A DNA stretch of 42,298 nt, taken from contig DUDF01000017.1 of the NCBI GenBank assembly GCA_012959435.1, forward strand, positions 634 to 42,931, given 5' to 3'. A model generated the notes under the pieces. The model worked only from the letters and a program-made list of their open reading frames with translations, was not told the DNA's origin and did no database searches. Positions 29,499 through 39,177 of this stretch are shown here, piece by piece. Positions within the stretch are counted from its first letter, which is position 1. Each line of letters begins with the position of its first letter. This stretch comes from Candidatus Poseidoniales archaeon. Lineage in GTDB: Archaea > Thermoplasmatota > Poseidoniia > Poseidoniales > Thalassarchaeaceae. The position numbers were made by a program, and so were the translations under genes.

Positions 29499-30083
29499 AT
29501 GGTTGGTCATTTCGTGATGTTGCATGGTATGACGGGTTCAGCAGAAAAGATGAGGCCACTTGCTGAAAAATTCTGCCCATCTGGTTGGGATGTTTTAGTT
29601 CTAGACGCTCCATTTTCACATCCACGTGGAGGTTTTGCATGGTGGGTTAGAGATGCTCCTGCTACAGAATATTTGGATGATGAGACGATTTCTCAGTTAC
29701 AGGATTCTGTCGATTTTGTTGCTGAAAACTTGCCTACGGATGGACCATTAATTGTTGGCGGTTTTTCACAGGGTGGTGCAGTCGCTCAAGAATTGTTATT
29801 GACTGAAGCTGCTGAAAGAATTGTTGGTGTAGTAGTGCTTGGGAGTAAGGCAGCAAGACCACTTATCCTACTTGAGAAATTATGCGAATTACCATCACAA
29901 AGAATGTTTTCAATGCATGGTGAGAGTGATGCAATAGTGCCCATAAATGAGGCTGATGAATACGCACTCCTCTACGAAGAAGCAGGTTGGGATGTCACAA
30001 AAGTAAGGCATCAAAAGGGCCACATGGTTGACCTTGCTAGCGAAGATAAACTTCACAATTGGTTGAGTAAAACAGTTGAGTGA
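29499..30083 (+). CDS. Alpha/beta hydrolase (phospholipase/carboxylesterase family)
   Basis: FVMLHGMTGSAEKMRPLAEKF, GGFSQGGAVAQELLL (GxSxG), MHGESDAIVPINEA, HMVD. Confidence 0.88.
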   Translation: MVGHFVMLHGMTGSAEKMRPLAEKFCPSGWDVLVLDAPFSHPRGGFAWWVRDAPATEYLDDETISQLQDSVDFVAENLPTDGPLIVGGFSQGGAVAQELLLTEAAERIVGVVVLGSKAARPLILLEKLCELPSQRMFSMHGESDAIVPINEADEYALLYEEAGWDVTKVRHQKGHMVDLASEDKLHNWLSKTVE

Positions 30084-30089
30084 ATTTTC

Positions 30090-30383
30090 TCAAAGGTATA
30101 CTTGGAGTTGATCTGCTCCGCCAACAAAAACTGGCTCATCACCACGGACATCCCATATTGCTGGTACTGTACGGTGGCCAGTCATTTGCACAACTGCCAT
30201 CTGTAGGTTTGGGTTATTTCCCACATTATGTTCTTCAAAAGAGAATTTTTTTGCTCCAAGCATATTCTTGGCTTTTGTGCAGTATGGGCACCAACTTGAG
30301 GTGAACATGACAAAATCTTTCTTGCTCCGCTTTAGTAATCGATTGACTGGCATAATCCCAAGCGAATGCCCGACCTTCATCAA
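30090..30383 (-). CDS. Glutaredoxin-like protein
   Basis: FVMFTSSWCPYCTKAKNMLG; TVPAIW; GGADQL. Confidence 0.88.
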   Translation of the reverse strand: MMKVGHSLGIMPVNRLLKRSKKDFVMFTSSWCPYCTKAKNMLGAKKFSFEEHNVGNNPNLQMAVVQMTGHRTVPAIWDVRGDEPVFVGGADQLQVYL

Positions 30384-30419
30384 TGCTTGTTTGAAAGTTC
30401 AAATAAAATTTCCAACACA

Positions 30420-33400
30420 TTACTCAATTTGACTAGAAGTCTCCTCTACTGGATTCGGGTTATCGGAATGCTCCAAATCTAGGTAGAATGACCCATCCTC
30501 TTGCATCCACCATCTACTGCCATCCTGAAGGAAATACCATGTTACTCCTGTTGAAGTGTCGTAGGTGCCTCCACTAGGGAGTTGTTCGTGGTTTTCAACA
30601 TAGGTGAGCGTAGGTGTTCCCCCTTCTTGGTCCAAGGTTTCAGTAGGTGGCGATATTTTGGAGTCATCTGAAGATATTTCTGAGGTGGCTTGGGCCCCAT
30701 CATCTTCATTTTCAAATTCATCATCTTCCCCTGGCACATTTACCTTGAACATCAAGTAGAGCCCTATTGCTGCTAAACCTGCAAGAAGTAGGGCGAGGAT
30801 GACAATTATTGCGACTCCACCAGTACTTGCTCCCCCTGAGTTAACCGAGGTATTAGATGTATTATCATCAACATGGGAATTTGGATTTGCAGGTGGATTA
30901 ATAGTTAGATTGCTAATGGTTTGTAGCCCAACATTATCAGTTACTCTGACATAGAGGTCAACATCGCTCCAGTTTGACCAAATAATTGCGCCGTTGGCTG
31001 GATATTCTTGCCAACTAACATTATCCCAAGACCATTCAATGATAGAAATCCCGCTACCTTCACCATCATTCAACTGTAAACTAACTTCCAGTACAGGTGG
31101 GCCCGCATATTGTGTACTCAATTGTGTAATTGAAAGGGCAGGTGTGGTCCTATCAATTTTCACCCACATTGCATCTGCATCAGATGGATTCCCTACTACG
31201 TCCACTGCTCTGACTTCAATGGAATGCCTCCCATCAGTGAGTGATGTGACATTCAAAGAAGTTGATGTGGTAATGACATCAGACCACAATCCTCCAGCCC
31301 AGCGGATTTGATAGTGAGAAAAGCCAGAACCGCCATTATCCGTGACTGTGCTCCAAGAGATTTCTACTTCTGGGCCTTCAACCCAATCAGTTAACTGGGT
31401 AAATGTTGGTTTTCCTGGTGGTTCTAAATCCGGGACTTCACTTGCGTTTACGGTGACTATTTTCAGTGTGTAAGGACCGCCTGTTTCAGTCTCTAACTTT
31501 GAGATACGAATGTGATATATTCGAGACGTATTACCTAAATCTTCATTTGTTAGTTGAAGATTAATCCATAAAATACCTGAATTTAGTGTACCATTGTCTA
31601 ATGAGTTTGTTCCGTTTAACAGTTCAATTGTTAAGGGGCTACCATCATTTTCAATTGAGACACCTAAGCGTTTACCGCCATGAAGCATGACTGCAAACCA
31701 ATCTTGATTATCACCATCCATCAGACAACCTTCAATCGTCATAGATTCTACATCGACTCCAAGTTGAGTTGCTGAAGCGCGAGCCGCTGCCGCATCTGAG
31801 GTGCCATTACCATCTGTCGTTGGGTTAATGCAACCACCAGTTGTTTCATCAACAGGGTCTGGTGCATCTTCACTCACCACTAAAGGATTTGCAGAGATGG
31901 CGATGTTGTTACTTTCTTCATCTTCTTGATGCTGTCCACTGGTATCGACCTTTACAATAGCCCACCATGTGCCCTTGTCATTTTCTGAAAGTTGGACTTG
32001 AGTATTATCTTGAGTAGAGTCGCCTGCACCAAGGCTGCTTACTGTATAAGATGTGATAAGTCGGTCATTGCTATCCCAAATATTGTTTTGTGAGATCCAT
32101 ACTTCAACATCAAAAGTTGCTTCTTCAACACCTAGATTTTGTATCTCCCATTGTAAGGTTACGGTTTGCCCGGGCTCAGCTGAAGTTGGACCAGTTATCC
32201 ATTTTGCCAACAAATCATTGGTGGGATTTGTTACTTGAAAAGAGGTTCCAAATCCTTCATTATCACTTTCATCTGACTCTGGAATAGCACTAGCATCATC
32301 TACTACTACAAAAATGCGATATGAGCCGGAAGGAGAGGTTGGAAGTTGTACAGTTCTAGTGATTTCAACATTGGACCCAGATGCAAGCGAAGTGATATTC
32401 AATGTTTCTAGCAAGTAATCTGGATGGCCAACAGGGTCAAGGATTTCAGCAAATATTGCTAACTGATGCCTCCCGGCATTTGCCCCACCAGCGTTCTCAA
32501 TCACCACAGATATTTCTACGGATTGTCCAAGCATGGATGGGCCAGGGCTACTAACCGAAACAACTCGTAAATTGGGCTGTAAAATACAAACTTGATTTGA
32601 GGCTGCAAGGGCATTGTCATTATCATTTAATTCAACAACAACATCATTCATGTCAATAATGATTCCATAATACCAACAACCAGAACCGATGTTTGAAGGA
32701 ATCGTGACGCTAAGAGTGTCGCTAATGGTTGAACTTGCCCCAATATTGCTGATAGTTGCAGCCCCAAGGTGGGTGTCAGATGTGTCAATTGTCGGATTTG
32801 AAGAGAGGAATAAATCAATTGGGAAATTATTCGCTTCGCCCATACCAGTATTCTCAAATGAATATGATAGAGTCACGGTTTGCCCGGGTAGTACTGATGT
32901 TGGTCCGCTTAGTGATGTTGGCATGAGGTCAGGAGTGCAGTCAAGCACAGTTAATTGTTGAGATGAGGTTTCGTAGACATTGTTGTTCTCATTAGATTCA
33001 GAAATTTGAGACATTGAGTCAACAAAAACCGCTGCAAAATAATTTCCAGCAGTCATGGATGCAGGAATAGTTCCACTAACTTGTAAGTTGTAAGATGACA
33101 CTCCGCTACTTCCGCTAGCATGGCCTATACTTATCCATGAATTGGAGGCACCAGTTTGTGAGAAAAGGGCTTCAAAATAATGTGAGCCAGCATTGACATT
33201 CCCTTGGTTTGAAACTGCAACATTGATTGTCACTAATTCTTCGGTACAAATTGTAGAGGTTGATGAATCAACCGACATAGAGTCCGCTTGTAGGTCCGGG
33301 GTGGCAACAGTAATTGAGATTGAGTTTCCTGAAATGGCATTGTTATTCTCATCTCCTTCTGTTACGTAATCTGAGGTATCAACAATAATTCCCCAGTAAT

Positions 33401-34952
33401 AACTTCGACTTGACATACTACTTGGGATTGTAACACTTAGTTGGCCAGTTCGGTAAGAACCTCCATTTATTGATGAAGCATAATTTGAAGAGCCAAGAAC
33501 GGTATCTGATGAAGTGATAGTTGAGTCAGTTGAAAGGTATGCTTTCCAATAGAACCAACCTGATGAATCATCACCATCATTATCAATTCTCCAGTTGAGA
33601 TTGACCGTATCCCCCGTGTATGCCGATGAAGGCCCACTTGGATTATCTGGGACTAAGTCCGCCTGCTCTTCGACGTCAAGGCGTCCGGTGTCGGCGACGA
33701 TATTGTTCGTCTCGTCGAGTTCGGTAACCGAGGTGCGGCTGTCAGCAATCATGCCGAGGTAGTAGTATCCTGGATTGATCCCAGTTGGAATCTGAACGCT
33801 GTACTGAGTCCCTGAAGCGTAGTAGCCGGGAGATATGCTGCTCCGACTGAATTCGTCGATGTAGATGTCGCTTGTGGTGATTGTGCGGTCTGTTGAGAGG
33901 TATAGTTCCCAGTAGAACGAGCCGCTGTAGTCGTTGCCGTCGTTTTCAATTCGGTAGGTTACCGAGATGGTATCACCCATTACAACAGAACTTGTTGATG
34001 TACCTACACTATCAGCAACCAAATCAGGCAAGTCATCTTCAATCGTAATCTGGTTACTGCATGTGTAAGCATTGTTTGTCTCACTCTGCTCATCAACATC
34101 CGTTCTCACATCGATTAAGAATCCCCAATAATATGTTCCGGGGTTCATTGAACTCGGAATACGATTAGAGGTGCTTAGAGTGTCAGTGCTGTAACTTCCA
34201 CCATAGATATTAGATTCATATTGGTCACTTCCAACCTGTTCATCATTATTGGTTATAGTGCTGTCAGTACTGAGATACATTGCCCAATAAAAAGTTCCAG
34301 AGTCGGCAATATAGTTTCCTCCCGGGTCATTATCAAAACCGACAGTTATTGTTGAGTCAAGTGTGTCACCCACCACCCCCGTAGTCGGAGCGCTGCAACT
34401 TCGACCGGTCAAGTCGGGCTGCTCGTCGATGGTGACTCGACCGGTATCGTGTTTGTCGTTGTTGTTCTCGTCTGACTCGCTGACTTGATTGTTGATGTCA
34501 GCGAGGGCGCCGACATAGTAGCGTCCTCCGGTGATAGTAGTTGGGATCTGGACGCTCTTTGAGCCACTTGAGTAACTGCTGCCAGCAGAGATTGACGACT
34601 TGTAATAGGTGTCGAGTTCTATGTCACTGGTCGTGATGGTGGTGTCTGTTGAGAGGTAGATTCCCCAATAGAACGAGCCAGAGGAGTCCGTGCCTTGATT
34701 TTCTATTCTGACACTCACATATTCTGTCTCACCGGCTTCAGATGTGCTCCAACTGGCTGATATGTAGTCAACAATTAGGTCAGAATTACCTCTGCCTGAG
34801 GTGGCCCCAAGTTCGGGTAATTTAGTTACAATAGATTCTATTTCAGAAGTTGATTCACTATTGTTTTGAATAGTTGGAGCAGGGATATTACTGAGCAACA
34901 TTAGGGTGAGGAAAAGCGTCCCAACGAGGGTTGCAATCCTGATACCTGACAC
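30420..34952 (-). CDS. Giant surface protein with multiple CARDB repeats, PPC-like domain, Ig/FN3-like domain, C-terminal TM and short cytoplasmic tail
   Basis: Repeated PDL...S...G..V..SV.IEN.G....G.F.W..YLS.D..I...D units ending in DENNN; PPC-like DNQDWFAVMLHGGKRLGVSI; TM GGVAIIVILALLLAGLAAIGLYLMF; GTG start with TATA-like element about 27 nt upstream. Confidence 0.85.
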   Translation of the reverse strand: MSGIRIATLVGTLFLTLMLLSNIPAPTIQNNSESTSEIESIVTKLPELGATSGRGNSDLIVDYISASWSTSEAGETEYVSVRIENQGTDSSGSFYWGIYLSTDTTITTSDIELDTYYKSSISAGSSYSSGSKSVQIPTTITGGRYYVGALADINNQVSESDENNNDKHDTGRVTIDEQPDLTGRSCSAPTTGVVGDTLDSTITVGFDNDPGGNYIADSGTFYWAMYLSTDSTITNNDEQVGSDQYESNIYGGSYSTDTLSTSNRIPSSMNPGTYYWGFLIDVRTDVDEQSETNNAYTCSNQITIEDDLPDLVADSVGTSTSSVVMGDTISVTYRIENDGNDYSGSFYWELYLSTDRTITTSDIYIDEFSRSSISPGYYASGTQYSVQIPTGINPGYYYLGMIADSRTSVTELDETNNIVADTGRLDVEEQADLVPDNPSGPSSAYTGDTVNLNWRIDNDGDDSSGWFYWKAYLSTDSTITSSDTVLGSSNYASSINGGSYRTGQLSVTIPSSMSSRSYYWGIIVDTSDYVTEGDENNNAISGNSISITVATPDLQADSMSVDSSTSTICTEELVTINVAVSNQGNVNAGSHYFEALFSQTGASNSWISIGHASGSSGVSSYNLQVSGTIPASMTAGNYFAAVFVDSMSQISESNENNNVYETSSQQLTVLDCTPDLMPTSLSGPTSVLPGQTVTLSYSFENTGMGEANNFPIDLFLSSNPTIDTSDTHLGAATISNIGASSTISDTLSVTIPSNIGSGCWYYGIIIDMNDVVVELNDNDNALAASNQVCILQPNLRVVSVSSPGPSMLGQSVEISVVIENAGGANAGRHQLAIFAEILDPVGHPDYLLETLNITSLASGSNVEITRTVQLPTSPSGSYRIFVVVDDASAIPESDESDNEGFGTSFQVTNPTNDLLAKWITGPTSAEPGQTVTLQWEIQNLGVEEATFDVEVWISQNNIWDSNDRLITSYTVSSLGAGDSTQDNTQVQLSENDKGTWWAIVKVDTSGQHQEDEESNNIAISANPLVVSEDAPDPVDETTGGCINPTTDGNGTSDAAAARASATQLGVDVESMTIEGCLMDGDNQDWFAVMLHGGKRLGVSIENDGSPLTIELLNGTNSLDNGTLNSGILWINLQLTNEDLGNTSRIYHIRISKLETETGGPYTLKIVTVNASEVPDLEPPGKPTFTQLTDWVEGPEVEISWSTVTDNGGSGFSHYQIRWAGGLWSDVITTSTSLNVTSLTDGRHSIEVRAVDVVGNPSDADAMWVKIDRTTPALSITQLSTQYAGPPVLEVSLQLNDGEGSGISIIEWSWDNVSWQEYPANGAIIWSNWSDVDLYVRVTDNVGLQTISNLTINPPANPNSHVDDNTSNTSVNSGGASTGGVAIIVILALLLAGLAAIGLYLMFKVNVPGEDDEFENEDDGAQATSEISSDDSKISPPTETLDQEGGTPTLTYVENHEQLPSGGTYDTSTGVTWYFLQDGSRWWMQEDGSFYLDLEHSDNPNPVEETSSQIE

Positions 34953-35060
34953 GGTCTCACCTCAAAAGTCGTCATCATATAGCGGTGATGAAGGTTGTTA
35001 TCAAAGTGAATAGGCCTATGGCCAATTCACCATTTACAAATCTCAATAACTAATATCCAA

Positions 35061-38000
35061 TTAAGGAGTAGTAAATTGGCGGGTAGAATCATCCCACCAG
35101 CGGCCATTTCCATTTTCTACTGTTAGCCGCCAGTAGTAATCGGTTGACGGGAATAACCCATTTAGTGGATGACTATTTCCACCTGTGCTCAAATTACTTC
35201 CAATGGAGTCACAGAAGTCCCAATTCCCCTGCACAACGCCACCATCCACTAGTCCCCAACACACCTTCCACGTGGTGTTTGTTCCATTGTCATAAACCAT
35301 CCATTCAACATCAGCCTTGGTAGTCGTAACATTACTTGCCACCTCAAATTTAGTTTCAGGGTTGTATTCATTTACCCATCCACGGAGAGGGTCGGTATTC
35401 CAAACTGGTAAGTGGTCAACAGCATTCTGGGTTGGTTCGGTAATTGGGAATCCCCAGGCGGCAAGGAATGAGGTCATGTTGTAACCGGTTTTTATCGAGA
35501 TCCATTTTGCATACTCATTGAATTCTGCTGAGTCCCCAGATGGCTGGGTTGTAAGGTTGTAATAGTACTCTTGATAGGCCGCAGTAATTGGTTCCCAACC
35601 GAATTCTTCTTGGATTTGGAGATAGGTTTCTAGTGCCGTCCAAACACTCCATTGGGAGATTTGTGAGCCTCCTGAAAAATAAGTTTCAACCCGGTTTATC
35701 ATACTCTGAGTGTTCAATGCACTATGTCCTGCTCTCAGGTCTTTTCCAACCAACTCAGTCATCAGTTTTACCGAATGAATATTGCATGTTGTTTCTGTAG
35801 TTCCGGGGAGGGTTGATGACATCCATTGGTGGTTATGTCCTAATTCATGGAACATCCCCCAATCCCCATTAGCTCGCATGTAACTTCCGTTCACCACGCC
35901 GCTGACACTTGCTGTGTGGGCCATGAAAGGGTATCCTGAATGCATCCAACCTGCCGAAATTTGCACATCAAATACTGCTCTTTCAACTCGAGGCCAAGGC
36001 GTGTATCCACTGAGATTATGTTCCATTTGCAGGGCCTCATCCCAGAAATCCATGGTTTCGTTGGGGTGGTCAAGATTTCTGATGTAAGATGATGGGACCG
36101 TTAGAATGAACCAATCAGATTCAAGTTCTGCGATTGGCGCCGGTGAATTTCTTAGCACCATGTTCCAATGTTGAACATTTGTTACTCCGTGAATATAGCG
36201 TGGCATGTCAACAGCATTTTCGATTGTGACATTGAAGTCTCCGAATGTTGAGCCTGCCGGGATAGTCACATAAATTGGTCCGCCAAAGGAGTTACCAACT
36301 TGCATTGATGTGTTCTTGACAGACCACCCACGAGTGATTTTTGGATGCCTGTCAAGGGTTGACTTACCCCATAGGGAATCAGAATGTGCGCCGATTAGAA
36401 TTGAGGCGCCCTGGCTCACCATAGATTGTGGGATTGTGATATTGATGACTTCTCCAGCAGGTGCATACATTCCGGTTGCCATTCTGCCCGAAGACCTTGC
36501 ATTTGCATAACCAAATTGACTTGGCAAACCTGCAAAAGTTCCGTTAATCAATACGGTCCTCAGAGGCCTAGGAGAGGTTGGGTTGACTGAACCTGGGAAC
36601 GAACTGTGTGAAGGATGAGGCTCAAGTTCCTCTGCTGGTAATTTGAGCATTAATTGCTCTTGGATATTGAGAATTAAATCATCAACTTCATCGGCATTCA
36701 TTGTGTATTGGTTGTTTGAGTCAATATGAATCCAGCCAGTATCGTTACTCATCTTGCGTAGGGAATTCCATACACCGGTGTAATCTAATGGTAGATTGGA
36801 GACACATAGTGAGACCGTTTTAGCACCGATAGTAGCATCATTTTGGGTCATCATTTGAGTACCACCCACATGGTCAACGATAAGAGGAAGTGCGCCATGC
36901 AATCTGTAAAGGTCACCCCATTCATTGGCATTCACTGCAAAGGTGGCAGAACCTGATGATGTAGATACAAATAGCCCGGTAGATTTAGCAATTTTATTTC
37001 CTGGATAATTGTGTGCAGCATCACTATTTGAGTACGACCAATACCATGCGTGACCACCCATGATTAATCCTCCACCATCTTCTAACCAAGCAGTTATGGC
37101 GAGGTTTTCGCTGTCAGAATATGAGTTCCAGAATTCAGTCACAAAACAATCCAAGTTTACTAGGTCTGCAGTCGTGGCACTCGTTACTACCGCGTAACCC
37201 TGTGAAAGCAGCGTATTCTGCCAGCCGTTGAAGGATGATTCTAGCCCAACAGTTTTTCCATTACCATCACAAACCCAATCAAGCGCATTGAGGCTTAGAT
37301 TGGCACGATTATCACTTCCAGTTCTTGCAACCATTGTTTCATGGCCATAGCCGACAATCCTACCTTTACCGGCGTGCGAAGCAGATGAAATAGGACGGTT
37401 ATCCCAGTCAATTCCAAGACTAAAAGACCATTCACCTATTGGGAGAATAAGTGAAGGCCAAGCCCCACCATAATCAACAGTACCGATTGGCCGCTTGGTT
37501 AATTCATTGTGATCTTGTGCTAAATCATGGATAGCGAAGGTCAGATTCAATTCTAATTCACCTCCTGAATTGTTAGCCCAAATGGTGTGGGTTGTCCAAG
37601 CGTGGCGAGATAAGTTAAGCCCATCTCTTCCTATTGGAGAACCAAAGATTGTACCATTGGTTGGAGATATGAATAGCCCGTCAGGTAGTGATGGCTCCAC
37701 TTCCCAAGTATCAATTGATGGTCCGTTGTTGATTGCTGAAATTGAAACCGAGTTATTCGCTTCTAGAATATGTTCTAATCCTCCATCCCAAGAGATATTA
37801 TTTGGTGTCATGTTGGCGATTCTGATGTCCAGCCAAGTTGAGAAAGAACCTCCTGTATTATTAGCCCAAATGGTGTGATTGACCCATGGTGTTATTTCGT
37901 CAGCACTACCTCCTAGTGTCCCGTTTTGGGTATCAAGTTGTAGTCCGGATGGAAGGGGTGGTTCAATACTCCACGAGACAGCTGTACCGCCACTTGTTGT

Positions 38001-39119
38001 TGGCGTAACATTCAGTGTTGATACGCCAAATACTAGGTCAAAATCTTGGCTACCGTAATCAATGGATTCAACTGGTTTATCATTGACTGTTATTTGTAAA
38101 ATTATTGCTGCGTATCCTCCTGAATTATTGGCATAAACAAAGTGTGCTGAGCGCTCGTAGAGGGCATCAGGGGTCCCATATATCCGTCCTGTAACATATG
38201 AAATGTTCAGCCCTGATGGTAGTGCTGGGTCAACTTCCCAACTCAATACATCTCCTCCATTGTGACTAGGGCTCATATCATTCATTTGCTCTCCAAGAGT
38301 GAGAAACAAATCTTCTTCAAGATAGGTGATTAAACTAGGTGTTTGGTCGTGCACAGTGATGGTTATCTCAGTTGAATCACTCCCTCCATCGTTACTACCT
38401 GTGATCGTGTAAGTTGTGGCTGGCATGAGGGTAGTAGGTGCGCCAATAATTGCCCCATCATCACGTAATTCAAGCCCTGGTGGCATCGGCGGACTGGATT
38501 CCCAAGAGGTCGGTTCGCCCTGTTCATAATCAGCGAAAATAGTGAACGGGTTGCCTTTGGTTAGAATGTGCGTTGATGGTAGGTAGTTCAAAGAAAAAGG
38601 TGCCATATCTACCACTATTACCTCCAATGAGAGGTTTGTTGAACCGCCTTTGTTGGTGACTTCTACATCGCATGTTGTTATGCCAATTTCATTGGCTATG
38701 ATGTCCCATGATGGTTCGTTATCACCTTGTCCTTGACGTAATTGGGCAGCAGAATCAGAGCAGTTGATGGCGAATACAAATGTAGGGTCACCTTCAATGC
38801 TCCAGTTTAGCCCAGTGATCGAGCCGAGATTAACTTGTATCGTATCCGATTCAAAAGATGCATTACTTGGTGGTATGATATTATCACATCTAATTACAAC
38901 AGACAAATCATCTCCAAAGATTTCACGCTGATTATCAGCGCAAATAATTGGCTGGGTTTTGTTTCCTTCATCAATGGGTATCGTGGGTGTATCATTTCCT
39001 TGGTCGGTTGGTGGTGAATCGGGGGTTCGATTAATCAAATAGAATCCAGCACCCCCCAAACTAACTAGCAAAAGCAGTGCTGAAACAGCAATTGCAAGCC
39101 CCGCATTTCCATCTGCCAT
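35061..39119 (-). CDS. Membrane-anchored M60-like metallopeptidase with Ig-like (He_PIG-type) repeats, GATase-like domain and C-terminal FN3-like domain
   Basis: N-terminal anchor MADGNAGLAIAVSALLLLVSLGGAGFYLI; repeats LPSGL...G.I.G.P...WANNSGG; zinc motif GMFHELGHNHQWMSSTLPGTTE; ORF open to 39338. Confidence 0.8.
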   Translation of the reverse strand: MADGNAGLAIAVSALLLLVSLGGAGFYLINRTPDSPPTDQGNDTPTIPIDEGNKTQPIICADNQREIFGDDLSVVIRCDNIIPPSNASFESDTIQVNLGSITGLNWSIEGDPTFVFAINCSDSAAQLRQGQGDNEPSWDIIANEIGITTCDVEVTNKGGSTNLSLEVIVVDMAPFSLNYLPSTHILTKGNPFTIFADYEQGEPTSWESSPPMPPGLELRDDGAIIGAPTTLMPATTYTITGSNDGGSDSTEITITVHDQTPSLITYLEEDLFLTLGEQMNDMSPSHNGGDVLSWEVDPALPSGLNISYVTGRIYGTPDALYERSAHFVYANNSGGYAAIILQITVNDKPVESIDYGSQDFDLVFGVSTLNVTPTTSGGTAVSWSIEPPLPSGLQLDTQNGTLGGSADEITPWVNHTIWANNTGGSFSTWLDIRIANMTPNNISWDGGLEHILEANNSVSISAINNGPSIDTWEVEPSLPDGLFISPTNGTIFGSPIGRDGLNLSRHAWTTHTIWANNSGGELELNLTFAIHDLAQDHNELTKRPIGTVDYGGAWPSLILPIGEWSFSLGIDWDNRPISSASHAGKGRIVGYGHETMVARTGSDNRANLSLNALDWVCDGNGKTVGLESSFNGWQNTLLSQGYAVVTSATTADLVNLDCFVTEFWNSYSDSENLAITAWLEDGGGLIMGGHAWYWSYSNSDAAHNYPGNKIAKSTGLFVSTSSGSATFAVNANEWGDLYRLHGALPLIVDHVGGTQMMTQNDATIGAKTVSLCVSNLPLDYTGVWNSLRKMSNDTGWIHIDSNNQYTMNADEVDDLILNIQEQLMLKLPAEELEPHPSHSSFPGSVNPTSPRPLRTVLINGTFAGLPSQFGYANARSSGRMATGMYAPAGEVINITIPQSMVSQGASILIGAHSDSLWGKSTLDRHPKITRGWSVKNTSMQVGNSFGGPIYVTIPAGSTFGDFNVTIENAVDMPRYIHGVTNVQHWNMVLRNSPAPIAELESDWFILTVPSSYIRNLDHPNETMDFWDEALQMEHNLSGYTPWPRVERAVFDVQISAGWMHSGYPFMAHTASVSGVVNGSYMRANGDWGMFHELGHNHQWMSSTLPGTTETTCNIHSVKLMTELVGKDLRAGHSALNTQSMINRVETYFSGGSQISQWSVWTALETYLQIQEEFGWEPITAAYQEYYYNLTTQPSGDSAEFNEYAKWISIKTGYNMTSFLAAWGFPITEPTQNAVDHLPVWNTDPLRGWVNEYNPETKFEVASNVTTTKADVEWMVYDNGTNTTWKVCWGLVDGGVVQGNWDFCDSIGSNLSTGGNSHPLNGLFPSTDYYWRLTVENGNGRWWDDSTRQFTTP
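35836..35850 (-). other. HExxH zinc-binding motif (HELGH) of the M60-like peptidase
   Basis: Translated reverse strand CAT GAA TTA GGA CAT. Confidence 0.85.
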
Positions 39120-39177
39120 TGTAAATGGCAGTAGCGAGTAGGTCAATATGATGCCGCCGTATCGGACATTGACGAAG

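Noticed and set aside
33661-34700. GC-rich patches considered as an inserted mobile element
   Set aside because: Reading frame and CARDB domain structure continue through the patches, with no terminal repeats or transposase; module recombination fits better.
30420-34952. CARDB repeats considered as a possible CRISPR or tandem DNA repeat array
   Set aside because: Periodicity is at the protein domain level (about 110-120 aa) with diverged DNA; no short identical repeats with unique spacers.
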